In this document: piece by piece, positions 28,780 through 37,100 of the stretch
Position numbering within the stretch: position 1 is the first letter of the stretch
Layout of the letters: every line of letters starts with the position of its first letter
DNA from: Methanosarcina siciliae T4/M
Lineage (GTDB): Archaea; Halobacteriota; Methanosarcinia; Methanosarcinales; Methanosarcinaceae
Reading direction: 5' to 3'
Assembly (NCBI RefSeq): GCF_000970085.1
Contig: NZ_CP009506.1
Coordinates: 1,178,001-1,242,000 of the forward strand
DNA length: 64,000 nucleotides
The notes under the pieces: generated by a model
The model's input: the letters and a program-made list of their open reading frames with translations, nothing else
Databases searched by the model: none
Told to the model about the DNA's origin: nothing
Made by a program: the position numbers and the translations under genes

Positions 28780-30081
28780 TCATATTTTTTCTTTGATCTT
28801 CACAAAAAGCTGCTTTAAGGTGTCTTCATTACTCTTTGTGAACTCAAAGGAAGAATCCATGAAGGGCTCGAAGTGAACAGCCACGTCATCGAGCCTGTAG
28901 AAGGTTCCATCGCATTCCATTGCATCAATAACAGCCGGAAGCACGACATCCGAGGCAATTATGGTAGGACACGGAGCAATGTCCAGGCAGATCAGGGGAA
29001 TTTCTGAAAGGTAAGCTGCACAATCCGCAGGGACCTCGTTTAAAAGATCGGTGCCTATCACAAAGACAGCGTCCACATCCCTTTCCCGCAACAAATCCAC
29101 TGTGGTGAACTCCCCGGGGTTGTAACGGGGATATCCCTTCATGAAGTCAAGTCCGAAAGGATAGCCGTACATGCCGGATGCGACCTGGTTAAAGCCTGCA
29201 ACATTGCAGTGACTGCGGAGAACTCCAAGGGTAAACTTGGTATAATTGTTCAGTTCCTTTACGAGGTTCATGGCAATTTCGACGTTTCTGTGCTTCCCGA
29301 TTGAAGAAGAAAGCCCAACTCCTACCGAGATTGAACCGAAGTTACAGTTTTTCATCATATAGAGCATCTGCTCCATCAAAAAGGTGGGAATTCCCGTGAC
29401 TTCTTCTATTGAGGGATGAGGGGTTTTTCCGTGGAGCAGGGTCAAAAGGCCACTTATCAGTTCGTAATCGGAGTTAGGTTTGAGCTGCACGTGCAGGTCG
29501 GAAGCCTCGGAAGTGAGAGTTTTTCTCGGGTCCACCGTTATAACTGTCCGGTCAAAAATTCCTCTTCTGGTCCAGTAACCTCTCGGGAAAACTCCGTACC
29601 TGGACATCTGCCGGGGCATAGATTCGAGAGGATTGGTTCCCCAGTAGACCACAAGGTCTCCCCTATTCTTCTTCTGTCCTTCCGTTGCACCTGTTTTTCC
29701 TGACTCCTGGAGTCCCATAGCTGCAGGCCCGTTCCCCAGAGTAGTATTGGAATCCACAACCGCACCCAGATATTCTCCAATTCGAAGTCCGATTTCATGC
29801 GTTTCGCAGGAAATATCACTGCCCATAAAAAGCAGAGGACGTTTTGCCGAAACAAGGATATCAGCAGCTTTTTCGAGGGCTTCGTCCCAGAGAACAGGCT
29901 TTAATTTTCCTTCAAACTTTATAAGGGGCTGTTTGAGTCTCCGGGAACTGGCAAGCGCCTTGAACCTGGCATTCCCAACTTTACATATATTTTTAGCTTC
30001 AATTGCTCCGTTTCTGAATTTAACCTGAATATCGTCGCAGACAGCCCCACAGGCAGGACAAATTATGTTTTTGAAAAACAT
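28780..30081 (-). CDS. Formylmethanofuran dehydrogenase subunit B paralogue lacking the metal-ligand Cys
   Basis: About 433 residues, homologous along its length to FwdB/FmdB, the molybdopterin-binding catalytic subunit of the first CO2-reducing step of methanogenesis. N-terminal cluster cysteines are present (CPACGAVCDD and C36 in NICKVG), as are VVYWGTNPLESMPRQMSR and VDPRKT. At the position of the family motif CHGP, where Cys binds Mo/W and His is catalytic, this protein has GNGP, so both residues are replaced. The gene stands alone without other fwd/fmd subunits, beside molbindin and mod genes. It may be a non-catalytic paralogue with a cofactor- or metal-related role. Start is ATG 30081, or 30087, after a strong GGAGGGTGAT site. 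Confidence 0.8.
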   Translation of the reverse strand: MFFKNIICPACGAVCDDIQVKFRNGAIEAKNICKVGNARFKALASSRRLKQPLIKFEGKLKPVLWDEALEKAADILVSAKRPLLFMGSDISCETHEIGLRIGEYLGAVVDSNTTLGNGPAAMGLQESGKTGATEGQKKNRGDLVVYWGTNPLESMPRQMSRYGVFPRGYWTRRGIFDRTVITVDPRKTLTSEASDLHVQLKPNSDYELISGLLTLLHGKTPHPSIEEVTGIPTFLMEQMLYMMKNCNFGSISVGVGLSSSIGKHRNVEIAMNLVKELNNYTKFTLGVLRSHCNVAGFNQVASGMYGYPFGLDFMKGYPRYNPGEFTTVDLLRERDVDAVFVIGTDLLNEVPADCAAYLSEIPLICLDIAPCPTIIASDVVLPAVIDAMECDGTFYRLDDVAVHFEPFMDSSFEFTKSNEDTLKQLFVKIKEKI

Positions 30082-30258
30082 AATCATCACCCTCCGATAT
30101 TAACATCCAAAACCGTCGAATCAGAGTTCGTTCCAGAAAAATCGGATAATAGCTTATAATCTTGCATTTTGCGTACCTCTCACCATTGTTCCGTGCGCTG
30201 TACAGCAGTTCATTTTCATGCTGAAAGAGCAGAGCACAGCATTGCATAGCACTGTTTC
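29893..30258 (-). repeat. Intact copy of a 365-bp direct repeat (fwdB-like 5' end plus leader)
   Basis: This stretch spans the first ~60 codons and ~175 bp of upstream leader and matches 19066-19430. The copies lie 10.8 kb apart in the same orientation and bracket the whole methyltransferase/transporter cluster. The shared untranslated part (30165-30258) includes TTCATTTTCATGCTGAA. Confidence 0.8.
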
Positions 30259-30682
30259 ATTTTTATGAACTAGTACTCCAATGTCAACAGGTTTAGGAAT
30301 ACGCCTTTTCCCTGCAGCCAGGAAGACGGGTGGGGGAATCAAGGAAAGCACAGGACTTTCCGGGTCCCAATAGAAAAAAACCGTGTTCAAGTTTCTTTGC
30401 TGTCATTTACCAGTTAACGATTCCCAAATCCAGGTTCGCCATCGGTAAATTGTTTTATCTCAAGTTATATATAAACAGCATAAAGAATTTACATTCGAAA
30501 GTAAATTTACGATAAGATATAAACATATCGACTCTTAACGTATTTGAGTAGAAAATCTATCCCATTCCCGGATATAAATCATGATAAGAGAAGCGAAGCT
30601 AAAGTTAGCAAGTTATATATAAAAGTAACTATATATACAGGCCGGCGGAAGTTGCCTTCCGTATTGAATGGAGGATTAAAAA
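30259..30682. promoter_or_regulatory. Intergenic region upstream of the first molbindin gene
   Basis: AT-rich, without a gene. Candidate TATA elements for mop1 lie near 30610-30636 (AAGTTATATATAAAAGTAAC, ACTATATATACAGG). GGAGG lies 10 bp before ATG 30683. A short GC-rich inverted repeat (GGCGGAAGTTGCCTTCC, about 30642-30658) sits in the leader. Confidence 0.4.
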
Positions 30683-30892
30683 ATGAAACTGAGTGCACGT
30701 AACGTTTTGAAAGGCAAGGTTAAAAGCATTGTCACCGGAATGGTTAACACTGAATTTGTAATCGAATTGCCAGAGGGAACGGAAATCACTTCCATCATCA
30801 CAAAAACATCAGCTGAGAGTATGAATTTGAAAGTCGGAAGCGAAGTATGCGCAGCACTCAAGGCCTCAAATGTGATGATAGCCACAGATTAA
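30683..30892 (+). CDS. mop: Molbindin (Mop domain), molybdate-binding protein 1
   Basis: Single Mop/TOBE-like domain of 69 residues (MKLSARNVLKGKVKSIVTGM...). Molbindins assemble into hexamers that bind molybdate or tungstate and buffer the intracellular pool. Family features are KLSARN at the start, VTGMVNTEFVIELPEGTEITSIIT and the end ALKASNVMIATD. ATG 30683 has a GGAGG site. A close paralogue follows 290 bp downstream. Position between the fwdB-like gene and modABC supports a Mo/W role. Confidence 0.9.
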   Translation: MKLSARNVLKGKVKSIVTGMVNTEFVIELPEGTEITSIITKTSAESMNLKVGSEVCAALKASNVMIATD

Positions 30893-31182
30893 AATCTGGA
30901 CTTATTGTCAATTAATAAGAGAGAGGAACAGAGATACTAATTCCGCTTTCCAGAGCAGCACCTAAAAACCTGCTTGATTATCAACAGGACCTTAAAAAAG
31001 AAACGGATAAATTATATACCTGTGTACAGCTACGGAATGTAGAATCTTAGCTCGATACAATGTTTTTTGAAAGGGCTTAAATCGAATTTCTAGATAGGTT
31101 CAAATATAATCCAAGACCAGTAAAAGTGGGGAATTGATTACCTATTGGTGGATAATTAATTGCCTGTAAGGAGGAGAAAAAT

Positions 31183-31392
31183 ATGAAATTGAGCGCACGC
31201 AATGTCTTTAAGGGGAAGGTAAAAAGTATCGTCATCGGAATGGTCAATGCGGAAATTGTAGTAGAATTGCCAAGTGGAACAGAAGTCACTTCCATCATTA
31301 CGAAGACCTCGGCTGAAAATATGAAGTTGAAAGAAGGAAGCGAAGTATACGCAGCATTCAAGGCCACAAGTGTAATGATAGCCATAGACTGA
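31183..31392 (+). CDS. mop: Molbindin (Mop domain), molybdate-binding protein 2
   Basis: Second 69-residue Mop protein, differing from the first at a limited number of positions. It has the same KLSARN start and ends in AFKATSVMIAID. A GGAGG site precedes ATG 31183. The 290 bp between the two copies is AT-rich, with a TATA-like string near 31010 (TAAATTATATACC), so each gene may have its own promoter. It probably arose by tandem duplication. Confidence 0.9.
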   Translation: MKLSARNVFKGKVKSIVIGMVNAEIVVELPSGTEVTSIITKTSAENMKLKEGSEVYAAFKATSVMIAID

Positions 31393-31831
31393 AAGTTTTG
31401 CTTTCTTTTGTCATTGTATAGGGAATAAAATAGTAAAAACCCTTTTTCCACTTTCCGTGGTATACACAAAAAGCTGCCGGTATCATCAGCTCTTGCCTCA
31501 AAAGAGGCAGACAATGTGGAGTGGAATGGATCTGCGGAAAGTGGATATATCTTATCTCATAGTTTTGGTAATTGGCTCAAATTATTTCACTATTATTCTG
31601 GATGCTTAACTCCATAACGTAATGTTCCAAGGATAAATTGGCTTCTTTAATCGGCATCTGATGATATACCAGTTTTTCTTTAAAGTTTCTGTAAAGTTTC
31701 AAATTTTAAAAATAATTATAGTCCAAAAATCGATATTATTGGACCGTTTTCATGTTCCGCAAACAAAAATCACGCTTCGAACTTGCAGAGGTTCGGGAAT
31801 CTTCTTATACTATTATTAAAATACAGAAGAA
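31393..31831. other. Intergenic stretch between mop2 and modA, no gene
   Basis: About 440 bp, AT-rich and without a plausible ORF. CCATAACGTAATG near 31612 resembles half of the operator-like repeat found just before modA. Confidence 0.35.
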
Positions 31832-31869
31832 TCGTTGTGTACATAAAAACATAACGACTTATTATAAAA
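31832..31869 (+). promoter_or_regulatory. ModE-like operator and TATA box upstream of modA
   Basis: Inverted repeat TCGTTGTGT-8-ACATAACGA (31832-31840 and 31849-31857; eight of nine positions pair, one mismatch). It resembles known ModE operators, which contain CGTTAT/ATAACG half-sites. It directly abuts the TATA-like TTATTATAAAAA (31858-31869), a geometry expected for repression. The predicted leader to modA is about 115 nt. Confidence 0.5.
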
Positions 31870-32006
31870 ACATCTTAAATTTTTGCGAGAACAAAATTAA
31901 AGAGAAAAAAAATTGATTTGTGTTGCCGAAGGTTCATCGTTATCGATTTTGATTTCAACCGTGTGTGTAATCAATCACAAAAAAAATATTTTGAGTAGGT
32001 GATGTT

Positions 32007-32843
32007 ATGCGAAAAGAACTGATTGTTCTGTTAGTATTATTAGGTGTATTCCTTGCAATAGGATGTGCTGAAAACGGAAGCGAAGCCGTAAACGAAACAG
32101 GTACCCCCACAGCAGAAACCCCGGTATCCGAACAGGAGTCCGAAACTATTTTAGTCTCTGCAGCTGCCAGCCTTACCGAAGTCTTTACGGATATGGAATC
32201 CCAGTTTGAAGCCGAAAACCCTGGTGTAGACGTTAACTTCAACTTTGCAGGGTCCGGAAGCCTGCGTACGCAAATAGAGGGAGGAGCTCCGGTTGATGTT
32301 TTTGCTTCAGCTTCCCAGAGCCACATGGATATACTTGCCGGAAAGGAGTTAATTGAGAACAGCTCAAGAGAAGACTTTGCTCAGAACTCCCTTGTGCTCA
32401 TAGTCCCATCAAGCAGTACCCTCAACATAAGCGGAATAGAAGACCTGACTTCTTCTGAAGTTGAGAGGATCGCGATCGGAAATCCCGAAACAGCCCCCGT
32501 AGGCAAATATACAACCCAGTCTCTTACCGAAGCAGGCATCTGGGACCAGCTGGAAGGAAAGACAATACTCGCCGAAGATGTAAAACAGGTCCTTGTATAT
32601 GTTGAAAGAGGGGAAGTGGATGCAGGTTTTGTGTACATGACCGATGCAAAGACTGCAGAACCAGGAACAATCGAAATCGTTACAACAGTGCCTGTAACTA
32701 CCCCAATTAGCTACCCGATAGCTGTGGTTTCGGCGTCTGAGAACAAAGAAGAAGCACAGGAATTCATCGATTTCGTAACAGGAGAGGAAGGCCAGGAAAT
32801 ACTCGAAGAATACGGGTTCACTCCCGAATCCGCAACGGCATAA
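32007..32843 (+). CDS. modA: Molybdate ABC transporter substrate-binding lipoprotein
   Basis: 278 residues with a lipoprotein signal peptide (lipobox LAIGC) and a Thr/Glu-rich linker before the mature domain. ModA hallmarks are VSAAASLTEVF, FAGSGSLRTQIEGGAPVDVFASA, AIGNPETAPVGKYT and DAGFVYMTDA. The binding-site serines and the SAAAS loop are of the classical ModA type rather than the archaeal WtpA type. It captures molybdate (possibly tungstate) for ModBC. It ends in a 25-bp tandem repeat that carries the stop codon. Confidence 0.93.
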   Translation: MRKELIVLLVLLGVFLAIGCAENGSEAVNETGTPTAETPVSEQESETILVSAAASLTEVFTDMESQFEAENPGVDVNFNFAGSGSLRTQIEGGAPVDVFASASQSHMDILAGKELIENSSREDFAQNSLVLIVPSSSTLNISGIEDLTSSEVERIAIGNPETAPVGKYTTQSLTEAGIWDQLEGKTILAEDVKQVLVYVERGEVDAGFVYMTDAKTAEPGTIEIVTTVPVTTPISYPIAVVSASENKEEAQEFIDFVTGEEGQEILEEYGFTPESATA

Positions 32844-32907
32844 GCTAGAAACAGAAGCTAAAGCATAAGCTAGAAACAGAAGCTAAAGCATAAGCTAAAA
32901 ACTTAAG
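32838..32907. repeat. 25-bp tandem repeat at the modA/modB junction
   Basis: Two perfect copies of a 25-bp unit (32838-32862 and 32863-32887) and a diverged third. The unit starts with GCATAAGCTAGAAACAG. The first copy contains the modA stop codon, and each unit holds further stops. It separates modA from modB by 92 bp. Confidence 0.85.
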
Positions 32908-32935
32908 ACTAAAAAGTAAGATCAAAACGTAAGAA

Positions 32936-33613
32936 ATGATACCTATGCTGGACAAGATATGGTTTCCTTTATCACTCACACTCTGGATAGCAGCTATATC
33001 GTCTTTTTTCGTACTGTTCAGTGGCGTAGCCATAGCTTATGTGTTTGCAAGGCGGGATTTCAGGGGAAAAGGACTTGCGGAACTATTACTAACTCTTCCC
33101 CTTGTCCTTCCCCCTACCGTAATTGGTTACCTTCTTGTTGTCCTGGTAGGAAGAAATGGATTTTTAGGGCAGATGATTCTGAATTTTCTGGGGACAGGGA
33201 TCATGTTCACCTGGCAGGCAGCAGTTATTGCAGCCTATACGGTTTCCCTTCCCCTGATGGTATATACTGCAAAAGCAGCTATTGAAGCAGTGGACAGAGA
33301 AATCGAATATGCAGCCTACATCCTTGGAAAAAGTGAACTTGAGACCGCTCTGAAAATAACCCTCCCTATTGCAAAAAAAGGAATACTGGCAGGACTCATA
33401 CTTAGTTTTGCCAGGGCTATGGGAGAATTCGGAGCAACCCTTATGCTGGCAGGAAATATCCCGGGAAAAACGAACACAATGTCGATCTCAATATACAGCG
33501 CTTTTCAGGCAGGGAATAACGAACTTGCCCAGTTGCTGGTCTTAATCCTGGTCTTTATGTCCCTGCTGACCATTGCACTGACCGGAAGATTCGCAGGAAG
33601 ATTAGAGGTATGA
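32936..33613 (+). CDS. modB: Molybdate ABC transporter permease
   Basis: 225-residue membrane permease with five to six hydrophobic segments. Family markers are LPLVLPPTVIGYLLVVLVGR near the N-terminus and the cytoplasmic loop ARAMGEFGATLMLAGNIPGK, typical of ModB/CysT-type permeases. Start is ATG 32936 or 32945; no clear ribosome-binding site precedes either. Its stop overlaps the modC start by 4 bp. Confidence 0.94.
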   Translation: MIPMLDKIWFPLSLTLWIAAISSFFVLFSGVAIAYVFARRDFRGKGLAELLLTLPLVLPPTVIGYLLVVLVGRNGFLGQMILNFLGTGIMFTWQAAVIAAYTVSLPLMVYTAKAAIEAVDREIEYAAYILGKSELETALKITLPIAKKGILAGLILSFARAMGEFGATLMLAGNIPGKTNTMSISIYSAFQAGNNELAQLLVLILVFMSLLTIALTGRFAGRLEV

Positions 33614-34743
33614 GATTGGGCATTAAAGTTGATATTAAAAAACGCTATAGTGAAGCTGAAATCAAAGGAAAAAAAAGCCCTGGAAAAGCTTTTACCCTGG
33701 ATGTCAGCTTTGAGATGGATAACGAACTTGTGGTGCTTTTTGGGTCGTCGGGGTCCGGGAAGACCACGATGTTCAAATGCATTTCAGGAATCACACAGCC
33801 TGATAGCGGAAAAATAACTGTAGGAAGTAAAGTATACTACGATAAAGACAAAAAAATTAACCTGCCAATTCAGAAACGTAATCTTGGTTACGTATTTCAG
33901 AACTATACCCTCTTCCCCCACATGACAGTAAGAAAAAACATCGAATGTGGCCTCAAAAGTTGGGAAAAAGAGGACAGGGAAGTAAGGGTTATGGAAATGC
34001 TGCACCTGCTCCATATTGAAGAGCTTGAAGCCCGCCGCCCTTCACAGATATCAGGCGGACAGAAACAGAGAGTAGCCCTTGCAAGGGCTCTTGCCCCCAA
34101 ACCCGGGATTTTACTTCTGGATGAACCTTTTTCCGCACTGGACATGGAAATAAGGACCGAACTTGCCGATAAAATAAAAAAATTGCAAAAAAAGATAGAG
34201 GTACCTCTGTTATTCATTACTCACAGCCTGGAAGAAGCTTTTCTGCTGGCTGATAAGATTCTAATTCTAAAAGAAGGCAAGGTCCAGCAGTTCGGAACCC
34301 CGGAAGATATCTTTTATCATCCCAAAAACCTGAACGTGGCAGAACTTATAGGGATATCAAATATTTTTGACGATGCTTATGTGGAAGAACATGAGGATGA
34401 GTCGAGAAATGCAGTGCTAAGAAGTGGGGACATGAGGATAAAAACAGAATCTCCGAACTTCAAAGCAGGAGACAAAGTTTCCTGGGGGATCCATCCTGAG
34501 AACATAACTTTTTTGCCGGATTCCGGCTCTGAAGATCAGGACGAAAACATTTATTCCGCACATGCGAACAATATTATTAACAAGGGGCCTAAAAAAAGAA
34601 TTGACCTTAAACTTGTCAAACATAACAAAACTCTGACTGCAGAAGTACCTGCCCAATTTGTAGATTCCCTGAATCTGTATGCAGGTTGTTTATGCCTGGT
34701 TAAACTGGAAAAGAGTAAAGTAGTGGCATTTCGCAATTTCTGA
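33610..34743 (+). CDS. modC: Molybdate ABC transporter ATP-binding protein
   Basis: 377-residue ATPase. Walker A is GSSGSGKTT, the signature ISGGQKQRVALARAL, Walker B LLLDEPFSALD and the H-loop FITHS. After about residue 240 a C-terminal extension holds a TOBE/Mop-like regulatory domain; in known ModC proteins it can bind molybdate and inhibit transport. ATG 33610 overlaps modB. It ends the modABC operon. Confidence 0.94.
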   Translation: MRLGIKVDIKKRYSEAEIKGKKSPGKAFTLDVSFEMDNELVVLFGSSGSGKTTMFKCISGITQPDSGKITVGSKVYYDKDKKINLPIQKRNLGYVFQNYTLFPHMTVRKNIECGLKSWEKEDREVRVMEMLHLLHIEELEARRPSQISGGQKQRVALARALAPKPGILLLDEPFSALDMEIRTELADKIKKLQKKIEVPLLFITHSLEEAFLLADKILILKEGKVQQFGTPEDIFYHPKNLNVAELIGISNIFDDAYVEEHEDESRNAVLRSGDMRIKTESPNFKAGDKVSWGIHPENITFLPDSGSEDQDENIYSAHANNIINKGPKKRIDLKLVKHNKTLTAEVPAQFVDSLNLYAGCLCLVKLEKSKVVAFRNF

Positions 34744-35368
34744 CTCAACAAATAGAATATTTTATTGTAGATCGGATAATTTTACTTTGTTCCATTATCT
34801 TCCAGGAGCGCCAGCGGCAAATAACCTTATCGAAAACTATTATCCAAAATGCCTAAAAACCGATAACGAGAAGCAGTTTAAAACTGAGAAAGGGATTGAA
34901 AATCAGATTAAACTTACTCAAATGAAAAAGATTAAATTTACTTAAGAAACTACAAAAGTCATTTATGGAAGTGTTCAGATTATTTTCTCCATTTAAGCTT
35001 TAGTAAAATCTATTTTTGAAGCAGAGAAATTGAAGTTTAAGGGCAGGAAAAAAATGAGAAATCACTAAATTATGGAATTGTGTCATTTTTGTCAGAAAGT
35101 TTTTATATGCATATAATTATATATAGGGAGAGAGTATTATTATTTAAATCGACTGAGGCTCCAGATTTGTCAGAAACTTCCTCATATTTTAAATTTAAAC
35201 AAATAGAAAATATATTATACGAAAGAAGATGAAAAGAAAAACTCCATTTTAATGCTGTAAAATTCATTAAATTTTATTTGAAAATAATATATTTCCATGA
35301 TCTGATGATACTGGATAAAACATGATACTGGTGCCGAATGTTAGGTACTCTACCAGTATAAACGGCAG
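34744..35368. other. AT-rich intergenic region upstream of regulator 1
   Basis: About 620 bp without a gene. TATA-like strings at about 35104-35128 (TATATGCATATAATTATATATAGGG) and 35354 (AGTATAAACGG) could drive the downstream regulator. No RNA fold or repeat recognised. Confidence 0.4.
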
Positions 35369-35770
35369 ATGATAGTTGTGGCAGATAATGGGCAAATATC
35401 AGAAGAAAATAATTTTAAAATGGGAGAGGTTGAATACGAAATGGTCGAGCTTTTGAGGAGGCTTAACATAAACAGGCCTGTAGCCTTAACTCTTGCATGC
35501 CTCTCAAAAGGAGAAGAGATCTCCTCCCAGTGTATAGAAATGGTATCAGGGCTGAGACAACCGGAAGTCAGCATTGCGATGCGCTACCTGCGTGAAAATG
35601 AGTGGGTAGATATGAGGGAAGAAAAGAAAAACCACGGCAAAGGCAGACCTGTAAAGCTCTACAAACTGACAGTCCAGATGGAAACAATCATTGACACAAT
35701 AGAAGAAAATGTCATTGCCGAGAGCAGGAATATACTTCAAAATATAGAACGTCTCAAGAGTCTTTCCTGA
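35369..35770 (+). CDS. Winged-helix transcriptional regulator (paralogue 1)
   Basis: 133 residues with a winged-helix DNA-binding core: RPVALTLACLSKGEEISSQ, then the recognition-helix region SGLRQPEVSIAMRYLRENEW, then a basic wing EEKKNHGKGRPVKLYKL. The C-terminal helix probably mediates dimerisation. It is of the ArsR/TrmB-like archaeal class; no effector-binding residues are evident. It closely resembles the next regulator, and both follow modABC, so a metal- or Mo-related role is possible but unproven. The start ATG 35369 has no clear ribosome site. Confidence 0.75.
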   Translation: MIVVADNGQISEENNFKMGEVEYEMVELLRRLNINRPVALTLACLSKGEEISSQCIEMVSGLRQPEVSIAMRYLRENEWVDMREEKKNHGKGRPVKLYKLTVQMETIIDTIEENVIAESRNILQNIERLKSLS

Positions 35771-35862
35771 AGAGTCGGAAAAAAGTTGAGCTTAACAAAT
35801 TTTCCATAGGTTCACATCAAGCGCCGGTTTTAAATTAAAAACCTGAGAATAAGGGAATACCT

Positions 35863-35930
35863 CTCCACAACCTGAACAGTGTAACTAAGGGTTTGTTATC
35901 CTCTCTTTTTTGTTCAGGTTCGGTGTGGAG
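35863..35930. other. Long-armed inverted repeat between the two regulator genes
   Basis: CTCCACA-ACCTGAAC (35863-35877) pairs with GTTCAGGT-TCGG-TGTGGAG (35912-35930): 15 base pairs broken only by a 4-nt bulge, around a 34-nt loop ending in a T run. It lies about 95 bp after regulator 1. It could be a terminator-type hairpin, a small RNA or a residual mobile-element end. No transposase is adjacent. Confidence 0.6.
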
Positions 35931-36482
35931 ACCCATAAAATCATTATATAATGATCCAGTATCTCTGGCATCCAACGTTTTAATAAATAGAACCCCACCT
36001 TTCTTCAAATAATTGGATTATACAGCTTATACTATATAATCACCCAATTATTTAAAAAGAGATAAAAACTTCAGATCATTATTTCATTTTCATTTAAATG
36101 CAGTAAAAACAGCTTTTTAAACTAATAAAGAAAAGATATGGAATTTTAATAATTATTACTATTTTTGAGACTCTTTTGAATTAAAAAGAATTTCTTATGA
36201 AAGTAAAGATAGTACAATTTTCAGGGACATATCCCGGCATAATACGTAATTAATTTATAAAGATATCAGCAAGAGCACGTCATGCATTTTAGTAATAAGA
36301 AAGAAACAGCAGGGAATGTTAACCACTTGCATAAATGATAAACGGAAGCAATAACCCGAAAAATTTAAATGTTAACCGTATCCACAGTTCAAATTTTAAT
36401 TATATATAAATCTATATTAAAACTAAAAGATAAGTAAATATTTATATTAATTCACTCTATAATGGTTCTTCGGGTGATTATA
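35931..36482. other. AT-rich intergenic region upstream of regulator 2
   Basis: About 550 bp of very AT-rich sequence without a gene. A likely TATA region is near 36397-36425 (TTAATTATATATAAATCTATATT). Confidence 0.4.
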
Positions 36483-36893
36483 ATGGTAGATGAAAGTGGT
36501 TTAGCTTTAGAAACTACTGACATAACGACCGAGATTCCCATCATGGGATCAAACGAATATGAAATGATAGAATTGTTTAGAAAGATTAACGTCAGCAGGC
36601 CAATTGCTCTTACCCTTGCCTGCCTTGCAAAAGGAAGGGAAATATCTTCCCAGAACATCGAAATGGTATCTGGCCTGAGACAGCCGGAAGTCAGTGTTGC
36701 AATGCGGTACCTCCGCGAGAACAACTGGGTTGACATCCGGGAAGAAAAGAAATCAAAAGGGAAGGGCAGACCGATCAAGCTGTACAGGCTTACAGTCCCC
36801 ATGGACCGCATTGTCAGTAAGATCGAAGAAGAAATCATAGCCGAAAGCAGACTTGTGCTGAGAAACATAGAACGTCTGAAGCACATTGCCTAA
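36483..36893 (+). CDS. Winged-helix transcriptional regulator (paralogue 2)
   Basis: 136 residues from ATG 36483, which is preceded by GGGTGAT at good spacing; an ATG at 36462 lacks this. The core RPIALTLACLAKGREISSQNIE and SGLRQPEVSVAMRYLRENNW is nearly identical to paralogue 1, while the N-terminal 25 residues differ. The duplicate pair probably recognises related operators but may sense different signals. It is on the same strand as modABC, with its own promoter. Confidence 0.75.
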   Translation: MVDESGLALETTDITTEIPIMGSNEYEMIELFRKINVSRPIALTLACLAKGREISSQNIEMVSGLRQPEVSVAMRYLRENNWVDIREEKKSKGKGRPIKLYRLTVPMDRIVSKIEEEIIAESRLVLRNIERLKHIA

Positions 36894-36936
36894 AATTTGT
36901 GATAGGGAACGGAATGGCACTAAGTCCGATGCAAAC

Positions 36937-36981
36937 GCCAATTGTCAGGCCAATTGTCAGGCCAATTGTCAGGCCAATTGT
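36937..36981. repeat. 12-bp tandem repeat after regulator 2
   Basis: Three perfect copies of GCCAATTGTCAG followed by a partial fourth. There are no spacers. It lies 43 bp after a stop codon. Each unit contains the palindrome CAATTG. Confidence 0.85.
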
Positions 36982-37100
36982 ATAGACTTCTATTATCAAA
37001 AAGCTGTTCTGTCTTAAAGGGGATTACCCCCACCCTCATTTTTTTATTCCAGATAACTTTTCCGTTACAAAATGCTGTTTAAACTATTTTATGTGGACTT

